Origin: Corynebacterium sphenisci DSM 44792
GTDB lineage: Bacteria; Actinomycetota; Actinomycetes; Mycobacteriales; Mycobacteriaceae
Assembly: GCF_001941505.1 (NCBI RefSeq)
Contig: NZ_CP009248.1
Span: 434,001-498,000 of the forward strand
Reading direction: 5' to 3'
DNA: 64,000 nucleotides
Made by a program: the position numbers and the translations under genes. Every line of letters starts with the position of its first letter. Position 1 is the stretch's first letter. Below are positions 54,012 to 62,660 of the stretch, in pieces. Under the pieces are notes generated by a model. The model had not been told where the DNA came from and made no database searches. It was given only the letters and a program-made list of their open reading frames with translations.

Positions 54012-54925
54012 CCCCGGACACCGATTTCAGCGTCGGGATCTGGACCATCCTCGGGCTGCCGCTGGCCGAGGCGATCCTGATCGGCGCGCTCGGCGGCCTG
54101 GTCGGCTGCCTGGCCGTGCTCAACCAGCGGATCTTCTTCACCGAATCGGTCACCCACGCCACCTTCCCCGGGGCGGTGCTCGGGGTGGTCGCCGCCGGGC
54201 ACCTGCTCGCCGGGGTCGGCGATCGGCACACCGTGCTCTCGCTGAGCCTCTTCGTCGGCGCCGCCCTGGCCTGCCTGCCGATGGCCTGGCTGATGCACCT
54301 CATCGCCAAGGTGCCCGGCCAGTCCTCCCAGGCCGCGGCGGGGATCGTGCTCACCCTCGGCTTCGCCCTCGGCTACTTCCTGGCGAAGTGGTTCCAGCCG
54401 CTGCCGCTGAAGATCGAGGGCTTCCTGGCCGGGTCCATCCTCAGCGTCAACCGCACCGACGTGATCTCGGCGGGGGTGGTGCTGGCGCTCGCCGTGCTGG
54501 TCACCGCCGTGGCCGGGCGCCGGCTGGTGTTCTACGCCTTCGACGGCTCCGGCTACCGGGCCACCGGCATGTCCGGCGGCGCCGCCTCCGGGGTGATCCT
54601 GGTGCTCATCGTCGCCGCCGTGGTGGTGCTCATCCCCGCGGTGGGCACCATCCTGCCGGTGGCGCTCATCGCCGCCCCCGCGGCGGCGCTGGCCCCGATG
54701 CTGCGCTCCTGGCGCACCCTGGTGCTGCTCGCCCCCGTCGCGGGGATGCTCATCTCGGTGACCGGGCTGTGGCTCGGCGTGATCCTGGGCATGTCCTCCG
54801 GCGGCATGATCGCCCTGGTCGCCGGGGTGTTCTACGTGGCCGTGGCGGGGCTGCGCAAGCTGCTGCCGGCCCGCCGCCCCGGGGTGGCGGCCGAGCAGCC
54901 GGCCGAGGAGGCGGCGCGGGTCTAG
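54008..54925 (+). CDS. Metal ABC importer permease 2
   Basis: 305 residues, ABC-3 family. FFTESVTHATFPGAVLGVVA is the counterpart of the coupling loop in permease 1. ATG 54008 overlaps the previous stop by 4 nt. The two permeases form a heterodimer in this family. It ends 4 bp before the convergent peptidase gene. Confidence 0.92.
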   Translation: MTPDTDFSVGIWTILGLPLAEAILIGALGGLVGCLAVLNQRIFFTESVTHATFPGAVLGVVAAGHLLAGVGDRHTVLSLSLFVGAALACLPMAWLMHLIAKVPGQSSQAAAGIVLTLGFALGYFLAKWFQPLPLKIEGFLAGSILSVNRTDVISAGVVLALAVLVTAVAGRRLVFYAFDGSGYRATGMSGGAASGVILVLIVAAVVVLIPAVGTILPVALIAAPAAALAPMLRSWRTLVLLAPVAGMLISVTGLWLGVILGMSSGGMIALVAGVFYVAVAGLRKLLPARRPGVAAEQPAEEAARV

Positions 54926-54929
54926 CCGC

Positions 54930-56750
54930 TCAGTCGAAGCGGCGCAGCCGCGCCGCCTCGGCGAGCATCCCGTGCTCGCCGAGGAAGCGCAGCAGCTCCC
55001 CGGCGATCCGGCGCCGGGAGCGCGGTTTGACGAACTGGTGGCCCTCGTCGGGCAGCAGCAGCAGCTCCGCGGTGCGGCCCAGCTCCAGCAGCGCCCGGCG
55101 CATCCGATCCGACTCCGCCGGCGGCACCGCGCCGTCGGCGGCGCCGTGGATGAACAGCACCGGGGCCCGCAGATCCGGGGCGTGGGTGAGCGGGGAGATC
55201 GCCTCCAGCAGCTCCGCGTCGTGCATCGGGTAGCCGTACTTCGGGTACGCCGCCGAGGCCAGCCACGGCTCCGTGGACTCGAAGTAGCTGGCGAAGCTGG
55301 TCATCCCGCAGGCGTCCACCACCGCCCGGAAGATCCCCGGCTCCAGGGCCGCGGCGAGCAGCGCCAGGTAGCCGCCGTAGCTGCGCCCGCCCACCGCCAG
55401 CCGGCGGGGATCGGCGATGCCCGCGTCGACCAGGAAGGCCGCGGCATCGACCACGTCCTTGATCGCGGCGAAGCGGCCGTAGCGGTCGTCGGCGTGCTGG
55501 AAGGCCCGGCCCGCCCCCGAGGAGCCCCGGATATTCGGCGTGAACACGGTGATCCCGGAGTCCACCAGGGTGGCCAGGATGTCGTGGTGGCCGGGCCGGG
55601 CCTGCCGCTCCGGGCCGCCGTGCAGGTGGATGTAGGTCGGCCGCGGCCCCTCGTCGCCGCGTTCGTCGTGGTACACCCAGCCGGAGAGCTCCAGGCCGTC
55701 CCGGGCGGTGAAGCGCACCAGCTCCGGGGCGTCGTCGGCCCGGGAGAGGCGCACCAGCCCGGCGGAGCGGTCCGGGTCCAGCGGCTCCAGCCGCCCGGAG
55801 CCGGTGCGCAGCACCTCCACCGCCGGGGGCAGCCCGGGGCCCTCCACGGTCACCGCCAGCACCGAGCCGTCGGCGCTGATGGACAGTCCCGCGGCGACCA
55901 TCCCGGCCAGCTCCACCCCGCGCCGGGCGCGCACCGACTGCCGGGCGCCCAGGGTGAGCACCTCCAGGGAGGACACCCCGCCGGTGTTCCACAGCACCGC
56001 CGCCGCGCCGCCGTCCTCGCTCACCGCCAGCTCGTCGACGTCGGCGTCCGCGGCGGCGAGCAGCTCCACCACCTCGGTGGCCTCCCCGCGCACCCCCACC
56101 CGCAGCACCCGGCGCCGATCCCCGCCATGGTCGGTGATCAGCAGCACCGCCAGATCCTCGTCCGGGGCGCCGGGCAGGATCACCCCCTCCTCGGTCATCG
56201 CCCCCGGATCCGGGGGCAGCAGCGGCAGCCAGCGCCCGTCCGGGCTGACCAGCAGCAGCTCCCGGGAGCCGCGCGGGCCCACCCGCATCAGGGCGTGCCC
56301 CAAATGCGCGTCCACCAGCCGGGCGTCGGTGCGCCGGTCCAGCACCCGGGCGCCCCCGGTGGCCGGGTCCACCAGCCGGGCCTCGGCCACCGCCGCCCCG
56401 GTGACCACGTCCATCGCCACGGTCGCCCCGTCCCAGGTGACCAGGGAGGCGCGCACATCGCCCTCCATCCGCAGCTGCCGGGCCGGGCCCGCCCCGGCGC
56501 AGGTGGACACCAGCCAGGTCTCCAGCCGCTCCGAGCCGCGCGGGGCGACCTCGCAGGCCAGCCACGCCCCGTCCGGGGAATGGGCCAGCCGGGTCACCGG
56601 ACCGTCCACCGGCAGCGGGATCGCCCGCTCCGCGGACACCCCGTCCGCGCCGAGCCGGGCCACCACCGCCCGCGGGTAGCCGCCGTCGCGGACCAGGTAG
56701 GCGATGGACCCGCCGTCGGGGGCGAGGGAGGAACCGTAGGTCTGGCGCAT
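54930..56750 (-). CDS. S9-family (prolyl oligopeptidase-type) serine peptidase
   Basis: 606 residues. An N-terminal beta-propeller-like part (1-350), then an alpha/beta-hydrolase domain with nucleophile Ser in GGRSYGGYLAL, Asp in HGAADGAVPP and His in DEGHQFVKP, so the triad is complete. No signal peptide, hence cytoplasmic. ATG 56750 has TAGAAT 8 nt upstream. It is divergent from trmL. Confidence 0.9.
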   Translation of the reverse strand: MRQTYGSSLAPDGGSIAYLVRDGGYPRAVVARLGADGVSAERAIPLPVDGPVTRLAHSPDGAWLACEVAPRGSERLETWLVSTCAGAGPARQLRMEGDVRASLVTWDGATVAMDVVTGAAVAEARLVDPATGGARVLDRRTDARLVDAHLGHALMRVGPRGSRELLLVSPDGRWLPLLPPDPGAMTEEGVILPGAPDEDLAVLLITDHGGDRRRVLRVGVRGEATEVVELLAAADADVDELAVSEDGGAAAVLWNTGGVSSLEVLTLGARQSVRARRGVELAGMVAAGLSISADGSVLAVTVEGPGLPPAVEVLRTGSGRLEPLDPDRSAGLVRLSRADDAPELVRFTARDGLELSGWVYHDERGDEGPRPTYIHLHGGPERQARPGHHDILATLVDSGITVFTPNIRGSSGAGRAFQHADDRYGRFAAIKDVVDAAAFLVDAGIADPRRLAVGGRSYGGYLALLAAALEPGIFRAVVDACGMTSFASYFESTEPWLASAAYPKYGYPMHDAELLEAISPLTHAPDLRAPVLFIHGAADGAVPPAESDRMRRALLELGRTAELLLLPDEGHQFVKPRSRRRIAGELLRFLGEHGMLAEAARLRRFD

Positions 56751-56758
56751 ACCCGGCG

Positions 56759-56764
56759 ATTCTA
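56759..56764 (-). promoter_or_regulatory. Leaderless -10 element for the S9 peptidase gene
   Basis: TAGAAT on the minus strand, 8 nt before ATG 56750. Confidence 0.5.
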
Positions 56765-56771
56765 GGGGCCG

Positions 56772-56777
56772 TATCCT
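56772..56777 (+). promoter_or_regulatory. Leaderless -10 element for trmL
   Basis: TATCCT ends 6 nt before GTG 56784; it is back to back with the peptidase promoter. Confidence 0.5.
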
Positions 56778-56783
56778 GGGACG

Positions 56784-57287
56784 GTGCCGATCCCGCCCGC
56801 CGCCCCGCCCCCGCTGCACATCGTCTTCGACCGCCCGCGCATCCCGCCGAACACCGGCAACGCGATCCGGATGTGTGCCGGGGTGGGCGCCATGCTGCAC
56901 CTGGCCGGGCCGCTGGGCTTCGATCTGGCCGACCGGCACCTGCGCCGCGCCGGGCTGGACTACCACGATCTCGCCGAGGTGCGGGTGCACGCCGGCCTGG
57001 ACGAGGCGCTGTCGGCGATCCTGGCGGCGGATCCGGCGGCCCGGGTGTTCGCCTTCACCACCACCGCGGGCACCCGGCACGTCGACATCGCCTACCGGGA
57101 GGGGGACGTGCTGCTCTTCGGCACCGAGACCACCGGGCTGGACGAGGCGACCCTGGCCGATCCCCGAATCATCGGGCAGGTGCGGATCCCGATGCTGCCC
57201 GGCCGGCGGTCGATGAACCTGTCCAACTCCGCGGCGGTGGCCGCCTACGAGGCGTGGCGGCAGCTGGGTTTCCCGGGCGGGGTGTGA
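56784..57287 (+). CDS. trmL: tRNA (cytidine/uridine-34 2'-O)-methyltransferase TrmL
   Basis: 167 residues, SPOUT family. IVFDRPRIPPNTGNAIRMC at the N-terminus, LLFGTETTGLDEA and RRSMNLSNSAAVAAYEAWRQ at the knot are diagnostic of the minimal TrmL form. It methylates the wobble ribose of tRNA-Leu species in characterised relatives. In related corynebacteria this gene stands beside folD; here the two are separated by a 469-bp repeat-bearing gap. Confidence 0.93.
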   Translation: MPIPPAAPPPLHIVFDRPRIPPNTGNAIRMCAGVGAMLHLAGPLGFDLADRHLRRAGLDYHDLAEVRVHAGLDEALSAILAADPAARVFAFTTTAGTRHVDIAYREGDVLLFGTETTGLDEATLADPRIIGQVRIPMLPGRRSMNLSNSAAVAAYEAWRQLGFPGGV

Positions 57288-57305
57288 GCGGCGCGCCTCC
57301 GGGGT

Positions 57306-57411
57306 CGGTGGGGCTACTGGAAAATTTTCCAGTAGCTTTCCAGTACCGGAAAAGCACCTGGTCACATGGGGTGCCCCAGTGGAAAGAGGCTTTCCAGTAG
57401 GTTTCCAGTGG
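57306..57411. repeat. 106-bp palindromic repeat, copy 1
   Basis: It begins CGGTGGGGCTACTGG and ends GTTTCCAGTGG. It contains a perfect 24-bp palindrome (57313-57336, half-site GCTACTGGAAAA) and further TTTCCAGTA/TACTGGAAA-type 9-mers in both orientations, about seven in all. It differs from copy 2 at 7 of 106 positions. It is much less GC-rich than its surroundings. No coding role is apparent. Confidence 0.85.
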
Positions 57412-57483
57412 TCCCGAGGGGGTGCGGTGGGCGTGCCGCCGCCGTGATGCCCCGGGGTGTCCGGGGGAGCCCCCGACGGCGCC

Positions 57484-57527
57484 CCGGTGCCGGGAACGCG
57501 CCTGGTCACCCGGGGTCCGCCGGTGGG
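57484..57527. repeat. Diverged partial copy of the central part of the repeat
   Basis: Holds the block GCGCCTGGTCAC found in both full copies; about 32 of 44 aligned positions match copy 2. The AT-rich TTTCC/GGAAA elements have drifted to GC, so it looks like an older relic between the two fresh copies. Confidence 0.5.
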
Positions 57528-57569
57528 GGCCGGGGTCCGGGCGGTCGGCCTTTGCGGTGCGGGGTGTGC

Positions 57570-57675
57570 CGGTGGGGCTACTGGAAAATTTTCCAGTAGC
57601 TTTCCAGTAGCGGAAAAGCGCCTGGTCACGAGGGGTGATCCAGTGGAAAGGGGCTTTCCAGTAGGTTTCCAGTGG
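57570..57675. repeat. 106-bp palindromic repeat, copy 2
   Basis: Same orientation as copy 1 and 264 bp downstream of it, 99 of 106 bases identical. The 24-bp palindrome is at 57577-57600 and unchanged. The TGGAAAG-n3-CTTTCCA hairpin in the second half is preserved despite a substitution in its loop (AGG to GGG). It ends 69 bp before the folD -10 element. Confidence 0.85.
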
Positions 57676-57743
57676 CCTTCCGGGACGCCGTGGCCGAGTG
57701 CCGGGGCGGGCCCGTCCCGGCCCGGGGCGGGTGCGCCACCTGA

Positions 57744-57749
57744 CATACT
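57744..57749 (+). promoter_or_regulatory. Leaderless -10 element for folD
   Basis: CATACT, one base from TATACT, ends 7 nt before ATG 57757. Confidence 0.4.
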
Positions 57750-57756
57750 GGGGGCC

Positions 57757-58611
57757 ATGACCGCGACGAAGCTGGACGGCAACCTGTACCGAGGCGAGAT
57801 CTTCGAGGATCTCGCCGCCCGCGTGGCGAAGCTGGCCGAGGCGGGGGTGACCCCGGGCCTGGCCACCGTGCTGGTCGGCGATGACCCGGGCAGCCACTCC
57901 TACGTGAAGATGAAGCACCGCGACTGCGAGCAGGTCGGCATCCGCTCCATCCGCCGGGACCTGCCGGCGGAGACCACCCAGGAGGAGCTGGAGCAGGTCA
58001 TCGCCGAGCTCAACGCGGATCCGGGGTGCACCGGCTACATCGTGCAGCTGCCGCTGCCCGGCCACCTCGACGAGAACCGGATCCTGGGCCTCATCGACCC
58101 GGACAAGGACGCCGACGGCCTGCACCCGGTGAACCTGGGCAAGCTGGTGCTCAACGAGCCCGCCCCGCTGCCGTGCACCCCGAACGGGTGCATCCACCTG
58201 CTGCGCCGCTACGGGGTGGAGCTGGCCGGGGCGAAGGTGTGCGTGATCGGCCGCGGGGTCACCGTGGGCCGCCCGATCGGGCTGATGCTCACCCGGCGCA
58301 GCGAGAACGCCACGGTCACCCTCTGCCACACCGGCACCCGGGACCTGGCCGCGGAGACCCGCGCCGCGGATGTCGTGATCGCGGCGGCGGGGGTGCCGCA
58401 TATGCTCACCCCGGACATGGTCAAGGAGGGCGCGGCGGTGCTCGACGTGGGCGTCTCCCGGGTCGAGGGCAAGCTCGCCGGGGACGTGCACCCCGGGGTG
58501 TGGGAGGTCGCCGGGCACGTGTCCCCGAACCCGGGCGGGGTGGGCCCGCTGACCCGGGCCTTCCTGGTGCGCAACGTCGTCGAGCGCGCCGAACGGCTCG
58601 CCGGGATCTGA
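57757..58611 (+). CDS. folD: Methylenetetrahydrofolate dehydrogenase/cyclohydrolase FolD
   Basis: 284 residues. Catalytic Lys in [15 protein letters not shown], folate-site [14 protein letters not shown] and [17 protein letters not shown] loop [12 protein letters not shown], and the closing [14 protein letters not shown]. Interconverts one-carbon units on tetrahydrofolate in the cytoplasm. Followed 10 nt later by the DUF3017 gene, a conserved pair. Confidence 0.97.
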   Translation: MTATKLDGNLYRGEIFEDLAARVAKLAEAGVTPGLATVLVGDDPGSHSYVKMKHRDCEQVGIRSIRRDLPAETTQEELEQVIAELNADPGCTGYIVQLPLPGHLDENRILGLIDPDKDADGLHPVNLGKLVLNEPAPLPCTPNGCIHLLRRYGVELAGAKVCVIGRGVTVGRPIGLMLTRRSENATVTLCHTGTRDLAAETRAADVVIAAAGVPHMLTPDMVKEGAAVLDVGVSRVEGKLAGDVHPGVWEVAGHVSPNPGGVGPLTRAFLVRNVVERAERLAGI

Positions 58612-58621
58612 GCCGATCCGG

Positions 58622-58981
58622 ATGAGGGAGATCGCCCGCCGCGCGGACCCGGGGGAGCTGCCGGACCCGCTGGCCAACCCGCACAGCCCCCCGCGCGCCC
58701 GCGGCGCGCACTGGGACCGGCGGATCCAGCTGGCGCTGATCGGCCTGCTCTGCGCCGGCTTCGGCGCCTTCGGGGTGTTCCTCGGCCTGGAGCGCTGGCG
58801 GCGGGCCACCTTCACCCTCGGGCTGACCATGATGTACTTGGCGCTGCTGCGCCAGTACCTGCCGGATTCCATGATCGGGGTGTTCTCGGTGCGCTCGCGC
58901 ACCTTCGACCTGGTCTTCGGGCTCTTCCTCGGCGGGTCGATGGTCTTCCTCGCCGCCAGCGTGGACGCCCTGGGCAGCTAG
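58622..58981 (+). CDS. DUF3017 membrane protein
   Basis: 119 residues. A Pro/Arg-rich N-terminus and three hydrophobic helices (about 36-57, 62-80 and 95-115). Member of an actinobacterial family of unknown function that consistently follows folD and precedes metX, as here. Confidence 0.9.
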   Translation: MREIARRADPGELPDPLANPHSPPRARGAHWDRRIQLALIGLLCAGFGAFGVFLGLERWRRATFTLGLTMMYLALLRQYLPDSMIGVFSVRSRTFDLVFGLFLGGSMVFLAASVDALGS

Positions 58982-58990
58982 CCGGCGAGC

Positions 58991-59010
58991 GCCGCGGCCG
59001 CCGCCGCGGC
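58991..59010. terminator. Weak hairpin between DUF3017 and metX genes
   Basis: GCCGCGG (58991-58997) pairs with CCGCGGC (59004-59010), 6-nt loop, between convergent genes. Confidence 0.35.
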
Positions 59011-59061
59011 ATCGGGATCCCCGAGGTTCCCGGGAGGCGATCCGGCCGAATGCCGGGGCGC

Positions 59062-60177
59062 TCATCGCCCGGCGTCGAGGAACTCCAGCACGATGTCCTC
59101 CACCTGGTCGAATTCGGTGAGGAAGCCGTCATGGCCGGTGGGCGAGTCGATCCGGCGCAGCCCCAGGCAGTTGCCCAGGTTGCGGGCCAGGTGCTCCTGC
59201 TGGTGGAAGGGGTAGAGGATGTCGGTGTCCACCCCGGCGACCATGGTGGGCACCGTGGAGGCGGCCAGGGCGTCGTTCAGCCCGCCGCGGCCGCGGCCGA
59301 TGTCGTGCCGGTTCAGGGTGTCGGTGAGGGTGACGTAGCTGCCCGCGTCGAAGCGGGCGGCGAGCTTGTCCGCCTGGTGGTCGAGGTAGCTCTCCACCTG
59401 GAAGCGGTCCGCGGTGCGCATCGGGCCCAGCGGGTCCTCCCCGGGCTGGGCGGCGGCGCCGAAGCGGTCGTCGAGCTCGAGTTCGCCCCGGTAGGTCAGG
59501 TGGGCCACCCGGCGGGCGAAGCCCAGGCCCCGGTCCGGGGTGCGCCCGGTGCCGTGGTAGTCCCCGCCCAGCCAGTCCGGGTCGGATTCGATGAACTGGA
59601 TCTGGGCGGACTGGATGCCGATCTGCCAGGCGCTGGCCCGGGCGCCGACGCACAGCACCAGGGCCCGGTCCACCTCCTCGGGGTGCATCAGGGACCATTC
59701 CAGGGCCCGGGCCCCGCCGAGGGAGCCGCCGATCACCGCCGCCAGCCGGGTCACGCCCAGGGCGCGCAGCGCGGCGCGCTCCACGGTGACCGTGTCGCGC
59801 ACCGAGATCGCCGGGAAGCGGGAGCCCCAGGCGCCGCCGTCGGGGTGCGGGGAGCCGGGCCCGGTGGTGCCCCGGCAGCCGCCGATCACGTTGGTGCAGA
59901 TGATGCAGTACCGGTCGGTGTCCAGGGCCCGGCCGGAGCCGATCATGCCGTTCCACCAGCCGGGGGTGGGGTGATCCTCCCCGGCCGGGCCGCAGGCGTG
60001 CGCGTCCCCGGTGAGGGCGTGCTCCAGCAGGATCACGTTGTCCCGTTCCGCGTTGAGCCGGCCCCAGCGCTCGAAGGCGACCGTGACGTCGGCGATGACG
60101 GCGCCGGCCTCGGTGACCACGTCGCCGACGGCGACGGAGCCGGGCCGGCCCTCCGGGGGCAGCTGAGCGGGGTGCAT
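59062..60177 (-). CDS. metX: Homoserine O-acetyltransferase
   Basis: 371 residues, alpha/beta-hydrolase fold. ALTGDAHACG and GWWNGMIG at the substrate tunnel, nucleophile Ser in IGGSLGGARALEW, Asp in VDTDILYPFHQQ and His in TGHDGFL. Activates homoserine for direct sulfhydrylation by MetY, whose genes lie just downstream of the lipase gene. ATG 60177 has TAGTCT 7 nt upstream, overlapped by a McbR-like box. Confidence 0.96.
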   Translation of the reverse strand: MHPAQLPPEGRPGSVAVGDVVTEAGAVIADVTVAFERWGRLNAERDNVILLEHALTGDAHACGPAGEDHPTPGWWNGMIGSGRALDTDRYCIICTNVIGGCRGTTGPGSPHPDGGAWGSRFPAISVRDTVTVERAALRALGVTRLAAVIGGSLGGARALEWSLMHPEEVDRALVLCVGARASAWQIGIQSAQIQFIESDPDWLGGDYHGTGRTPDRGLGFARRVAHLTYRGELELDDRFGAAAQPGEDPLGPMRTADRFQVESYLDHQADKLAARFDAGSYVTLTDTLNRHDIGRGRGGLNDALAASTVPTMVAGVDTDILYPFHQQEHLARNLGNCLGLRRIDSPTGHDGFLTEFDQVEDIVLEFLDAGR

Positions 60178-60183
60178 GCGGAC

Positions 60184-60199
60184 TAGACTACTCGGTCCG
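60184..60199. promoter_or_regulatory. McbR-like operator over the metX promoter
   Basis: TAGAC (60184-60188), 6-bp spacer, GTCCG (60195-60199): eight of ten consensus positions. It covers the minus-strand -10 TAGTCT (60190-60185), so a bound repressor would block metX. Confidence 0.6.
60185..60190 (-). promoter_or_regulatory. Leaderless -10 element for metX
   Basis: TAGTCT on the minus strand, 7 nt before ATG 60177. Confidence 0.5.
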
Positions 60200-60223
60200 C
60201 AGCCGCGGCGGGCGGGGGCCGAT

Positions 60224-60229
60224 TATGCT
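60224..60229 (+). promoter_or_regulatory. Leaderless -10 element for the lipase gene
   Basis: TATGCT ends 6 nt before ATG 60236. Confidence 0.5.
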
Positions 60230-60235
60230 GGGCAC

Positions 60236-61276
60236 ATGAACCGGCCGCATCGACGCGCCGCCGCGGCCCTGGCCGCGGCGCTCACCCTCGTCCTGGCCCC
60301 GGCGGCCCCCGCCGCCGCGGCCACCGTGCACCTGGACCCGGCCGACCCGGCGGCCCTGGGCCGGGTGCCGGGCAACCCCGATGACCCGGCGCTGCGCGCC
60401 GCCGCGCCCCCGCCGGGGGTCAACGACCCGGCCTGCGTGCCCGACCCGGCGCATCCGGAGCCGGTGGTGCTGCTGCACGGCACCTGGTCCAACCAGGCCC
60501 GCTGGGCCTATCTCGCCGATGCGCTGCGCGGGCGCGGGCACTGCGTGTGGACCACGAACTTCGGCCGGGAGCCGGTGAGCGCGCTGGGCGCCCCGCTGCG
60601 GCCCTGGGTGCACGGCAACGGCGACATCCGCGCCGCCGCCGGGGAGGTCGCCGCCTTCATCGAGGAGGTGCGCGCGGCCACCGGGGCGCCCCGGGTGGCG
60701 GTGGTCGGCCACTCCCAGGCCGGGGCGCTGCTGAAGTACTACGTCAACGAGCTCGGCGGGGCGGGGCGGGTGTCCCGGATGGTGGTCGCCGCCGGTTCCC
60801 AGCACGGCACCGATATGCGGGGCATGTCCGCGCTGCTGTGGTCCATGTTCGGCCCGGTGCCCGAGGCCGCGGCCCTGGTCACCGGCACTGCGGCGCTGCA
60901 GCAGCTGGACCGCTCCGGTTTCACCGCCGAACTGGACCGCCTTCCGGACACGGTGGCGCCGATCCGGTACACGGTGCTGGTCACCGCCGACGACACCACG
61001 GTGACCCCGCCGGAGTCGGGCTTCCTCGAGGCCGCCCCGGGCGTGGACCTGGTCAACCTGGAGGTGCACGCCGCCTGCGGGGGAGTGGCCCGGGAGATCC
61101 CGCATGACCGGATGACCATCGACCCGGCGGCGGTGTCGCTGCTGGTGTGGGGCCTGGAGCGGGGGCCCGGGGAACAGGCCCCGCCGGCCTGCGCGGGTGA
61201 CTGGGCGGTGGACGAGGACGACCTGGTCGACCCGGTGCCGGCCTGGGACCTCTTCGGCTCCTCCGGGGCGGCCTAG
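60236..61276 (+). CDS. Secreted class-2-type lipase
   Basis: 346 residues. Sec signal peptide (RRAAAALAAALTLVLAPAAPA, probable cut after AAAA near 30), then an alpha/beta-hydrolase: oxyanion region VVLLHGTWSNQARWAY, nucleophile elbow VVGHSQAGALLKYY, and late Asp/His candidates (TADDTTVTPPES; NLEVHAACGG). The elbow reads GHSQA where most lipases of this group have GHSQG. Four Cys suggest two disulfides. It interrupts metX and metY, which are otherwise neighbours. Confidence 0.87.
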   Translation: MNRPHRRAAAALAAALTLVLAPAAPAAAATVHLDPADPAALGRVPGNPDDPALRAAAPPPGVNDPACVPDPAHPEPVVLLHGTWSNQARWAYLADALRGRGHCVWTTNFGREPVSALGAPLRPWVHGNGDIRAAAGEVAAFIEEVRAATGAPRVAVVGHSQAGALLKYYVNELGGAGRVSRMVVAAGSQHGTDMRGMSALLWSMFGPVPEAAALVTGTAALQQLDRSGFTAELDRLPDTVAPIRYTVLVTADDTTVTPPESGFLEAAPGVDLVNLEVHAACGGVAREIPHDRMTIDPAAVSLLVWGLERGPGEQAPPACAGDWAVDEDDLVDPVPAWDLFGSSGAA

Positions 61277-62607
61277 ATCGCGGCGAAGGCCCCGTCCAGG
61301 TCGGCGATGATGTCCTCGACCTCCTCCAGGCCCACCGAGAGCCGGATGGTGGCCTGGGTGACCCCGGCCCCGGCGTTCTGCTCCGGGCTGCACTGGGAGT
61401 GCGTGGTCGAGGCCGGATGCACCACCAGGGAGCGCACGTCGCCGATGTTGGCCACGTTGGAGTGCAGCTTCAGCGCGTCGATGAAGGCCCAGGCGCGCTC
61501 CCGGTCCGCCGCCGCGTCCCCGGCGCCGGCGAGATCGAAGGCGAGCACCGCGCCCGCCCCGGGCAGGCCGAGCCGCTCCTTGACCCCGTACCAGGGCGAG
61601 TCGGGCAGGCCCGGGTAGGCGACCCGGGCGACCTTCGGGTGCGCGGCGAGGTGCTCGGCGACGACCTGGGCGCTGTCGTTGTGCCGGCGCATCCGCAGCG
61701 GCAGGGTGTCCAGGCCCTGGGCGATGAGCCAGGCGTTGAAGGGGCTCGGCGCCGCCCCGGTGTCGCGCAGCAGGCCCACCCGGGCCTTGAGCCCGTAGGC
61801 GGCCTCGCCGAAATCGGCGTAGCGCAGCCCGTGGTAGGCCGGGTCCGGGGTGACGAAGTCGGGGAACACCGGCTCGCCCTCGCGGGTGGCGGACCAGTCG
61901 AAGCCGCCGCCGTCGACCAGGATGCCGCCCAGGGCGGAGCCGTTGCCGGTGTAGAACTTCGTGGTCGAGGCGATCACGATGTCCGCGCCCAGCTCCAGCG
62001 GGCGCATCCCCCAGGCGGTGGGGATGGTGTTGTCCACGATGAGCGGCACCCGGTGCGCATGCGCGACCTCGGCGACCATCGGCACGTCGAGCACGTCGGC
62101 CTGCGGGTTGGCGATCGACTCGGCGAAGAAGGCCCGGGTGTTCGGGCGCACCGCCGCCGCCCAGGACTCCGGGTCGTCGGGGTCGGCGACGTAGCCGACG
62201 GAGACGCCCATCCGGGGCAGGGTCACCGAGAACAGGGTGTCGGTGCCGCCGTAGAGCCGCGGCGAGGCCACGACATGGTCCCCGGCCCGGGCCAGGTTGA
62301 GGATCGCGGCGGTCTCCGCGGCCATCCCGGAGGCGAAGAGCACCGCGTGCGCCCCGCCCTCCAGGGCCAGGAAGCGCTCCTCCACCGCGGCGACGGTGGG
62401 GTTGTTCAGCCGGGTGTAGATGTAGCCCGGTTCGGAGAGGTCGAACCGGGCCGCGCCGGTGCGGCAGTCGTCGAAGACGTACGCGGTGGACATGTGGATC
62501 GGCAGGTTGCGGGAGCCGTGGTCGGAGTCCACGGGCTGGCCGGCGTGGATCGCGCGGGTGCCGAAGCCCCACGCGGCCGCCTCGGAATTGTCGTATCGGG
62601 TGGTCAT
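61273..62607 (-). CDS. O-acetylhomoserine sulfhydrylase family enzyme (MetY paralogue)
   Basis: 444 residues, Cys/Met-metabolism PLP enzyme. PLP-binding Lys in IVIASTTKFYTGNGSALGG, SRNLPIHMSTAYVFDD and PGYIYTRLNNPTV near the N-terminus, LHSNVANIGDVRSLVVHPAS near the end. RBS AGGAGG before ATG 62607. It is a tandem paralogue of the gene downstream in sequence order (62724 onward), which is transcribed first. One is presumably canonical MetY; the other may prefer a different sulfur donor or homoserine ester. Confidence 0.92.
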   Translation of the reverse strand: MTTRYDNSEAAAWGFGTRAIHAGQPVDSDHGSRNLPIHMSTAYVFDDCRTGAARFDLSEPGYIYTRLNNPTVAAVEERFLALEGGAHAVLFASGMAAETAAILNLARAGDHVVASPRLYGGTDTLFSVTLPRMGVSVGYVADPDDPESWAAAVRPNTRAFFAESIANPQADVLDVPMVAEVAHAHRVPLIVDNTIPTAWGMRPLELGADIVIASTTKFYTGNGSALGGILVDGGGFDWSATREGEPVFPDFVTPDPAYHGLRYADFGEAAYGLKARVGLLRDTGAAPSPFNAWLIAQGLDTLPLRMRRHNDSAQVVAEHLAAHPKVARVAYPGLPDSPWYGVKERLGLPGAGAVLAFDLAGAGDAAADRERAWAFIDALKLHSNVANIGDVRSLVVHPASTTHSQCSPEQNAGAGVTQATIRLSVGLEEVEDIIADLDGAFAAI

Positions 62608-62660
62608 CGCCCCTCCTGGTGCATGCGTGCGCCGCCGCGGTCGGCGGCCCGTGCCCAGTG

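Noticed and set aside
57306..57675. Repeats as coding sequence (the minus frame repeats the peptide [10 protein letters not shown])
   Set aside because: Several frames on both strands are open because the unit has few stops; no start or RBS, and the palindromic structure explains the conservation better.
54930..57866. S9 peptidase frame open far upstream of ATG 56750, through trmL antisense and the repeats
   Set aside because: The upstream part is antisense to trmL and translates the repeats; the -10 at 56759-56764 and the family N-terminus place the start at 56750.
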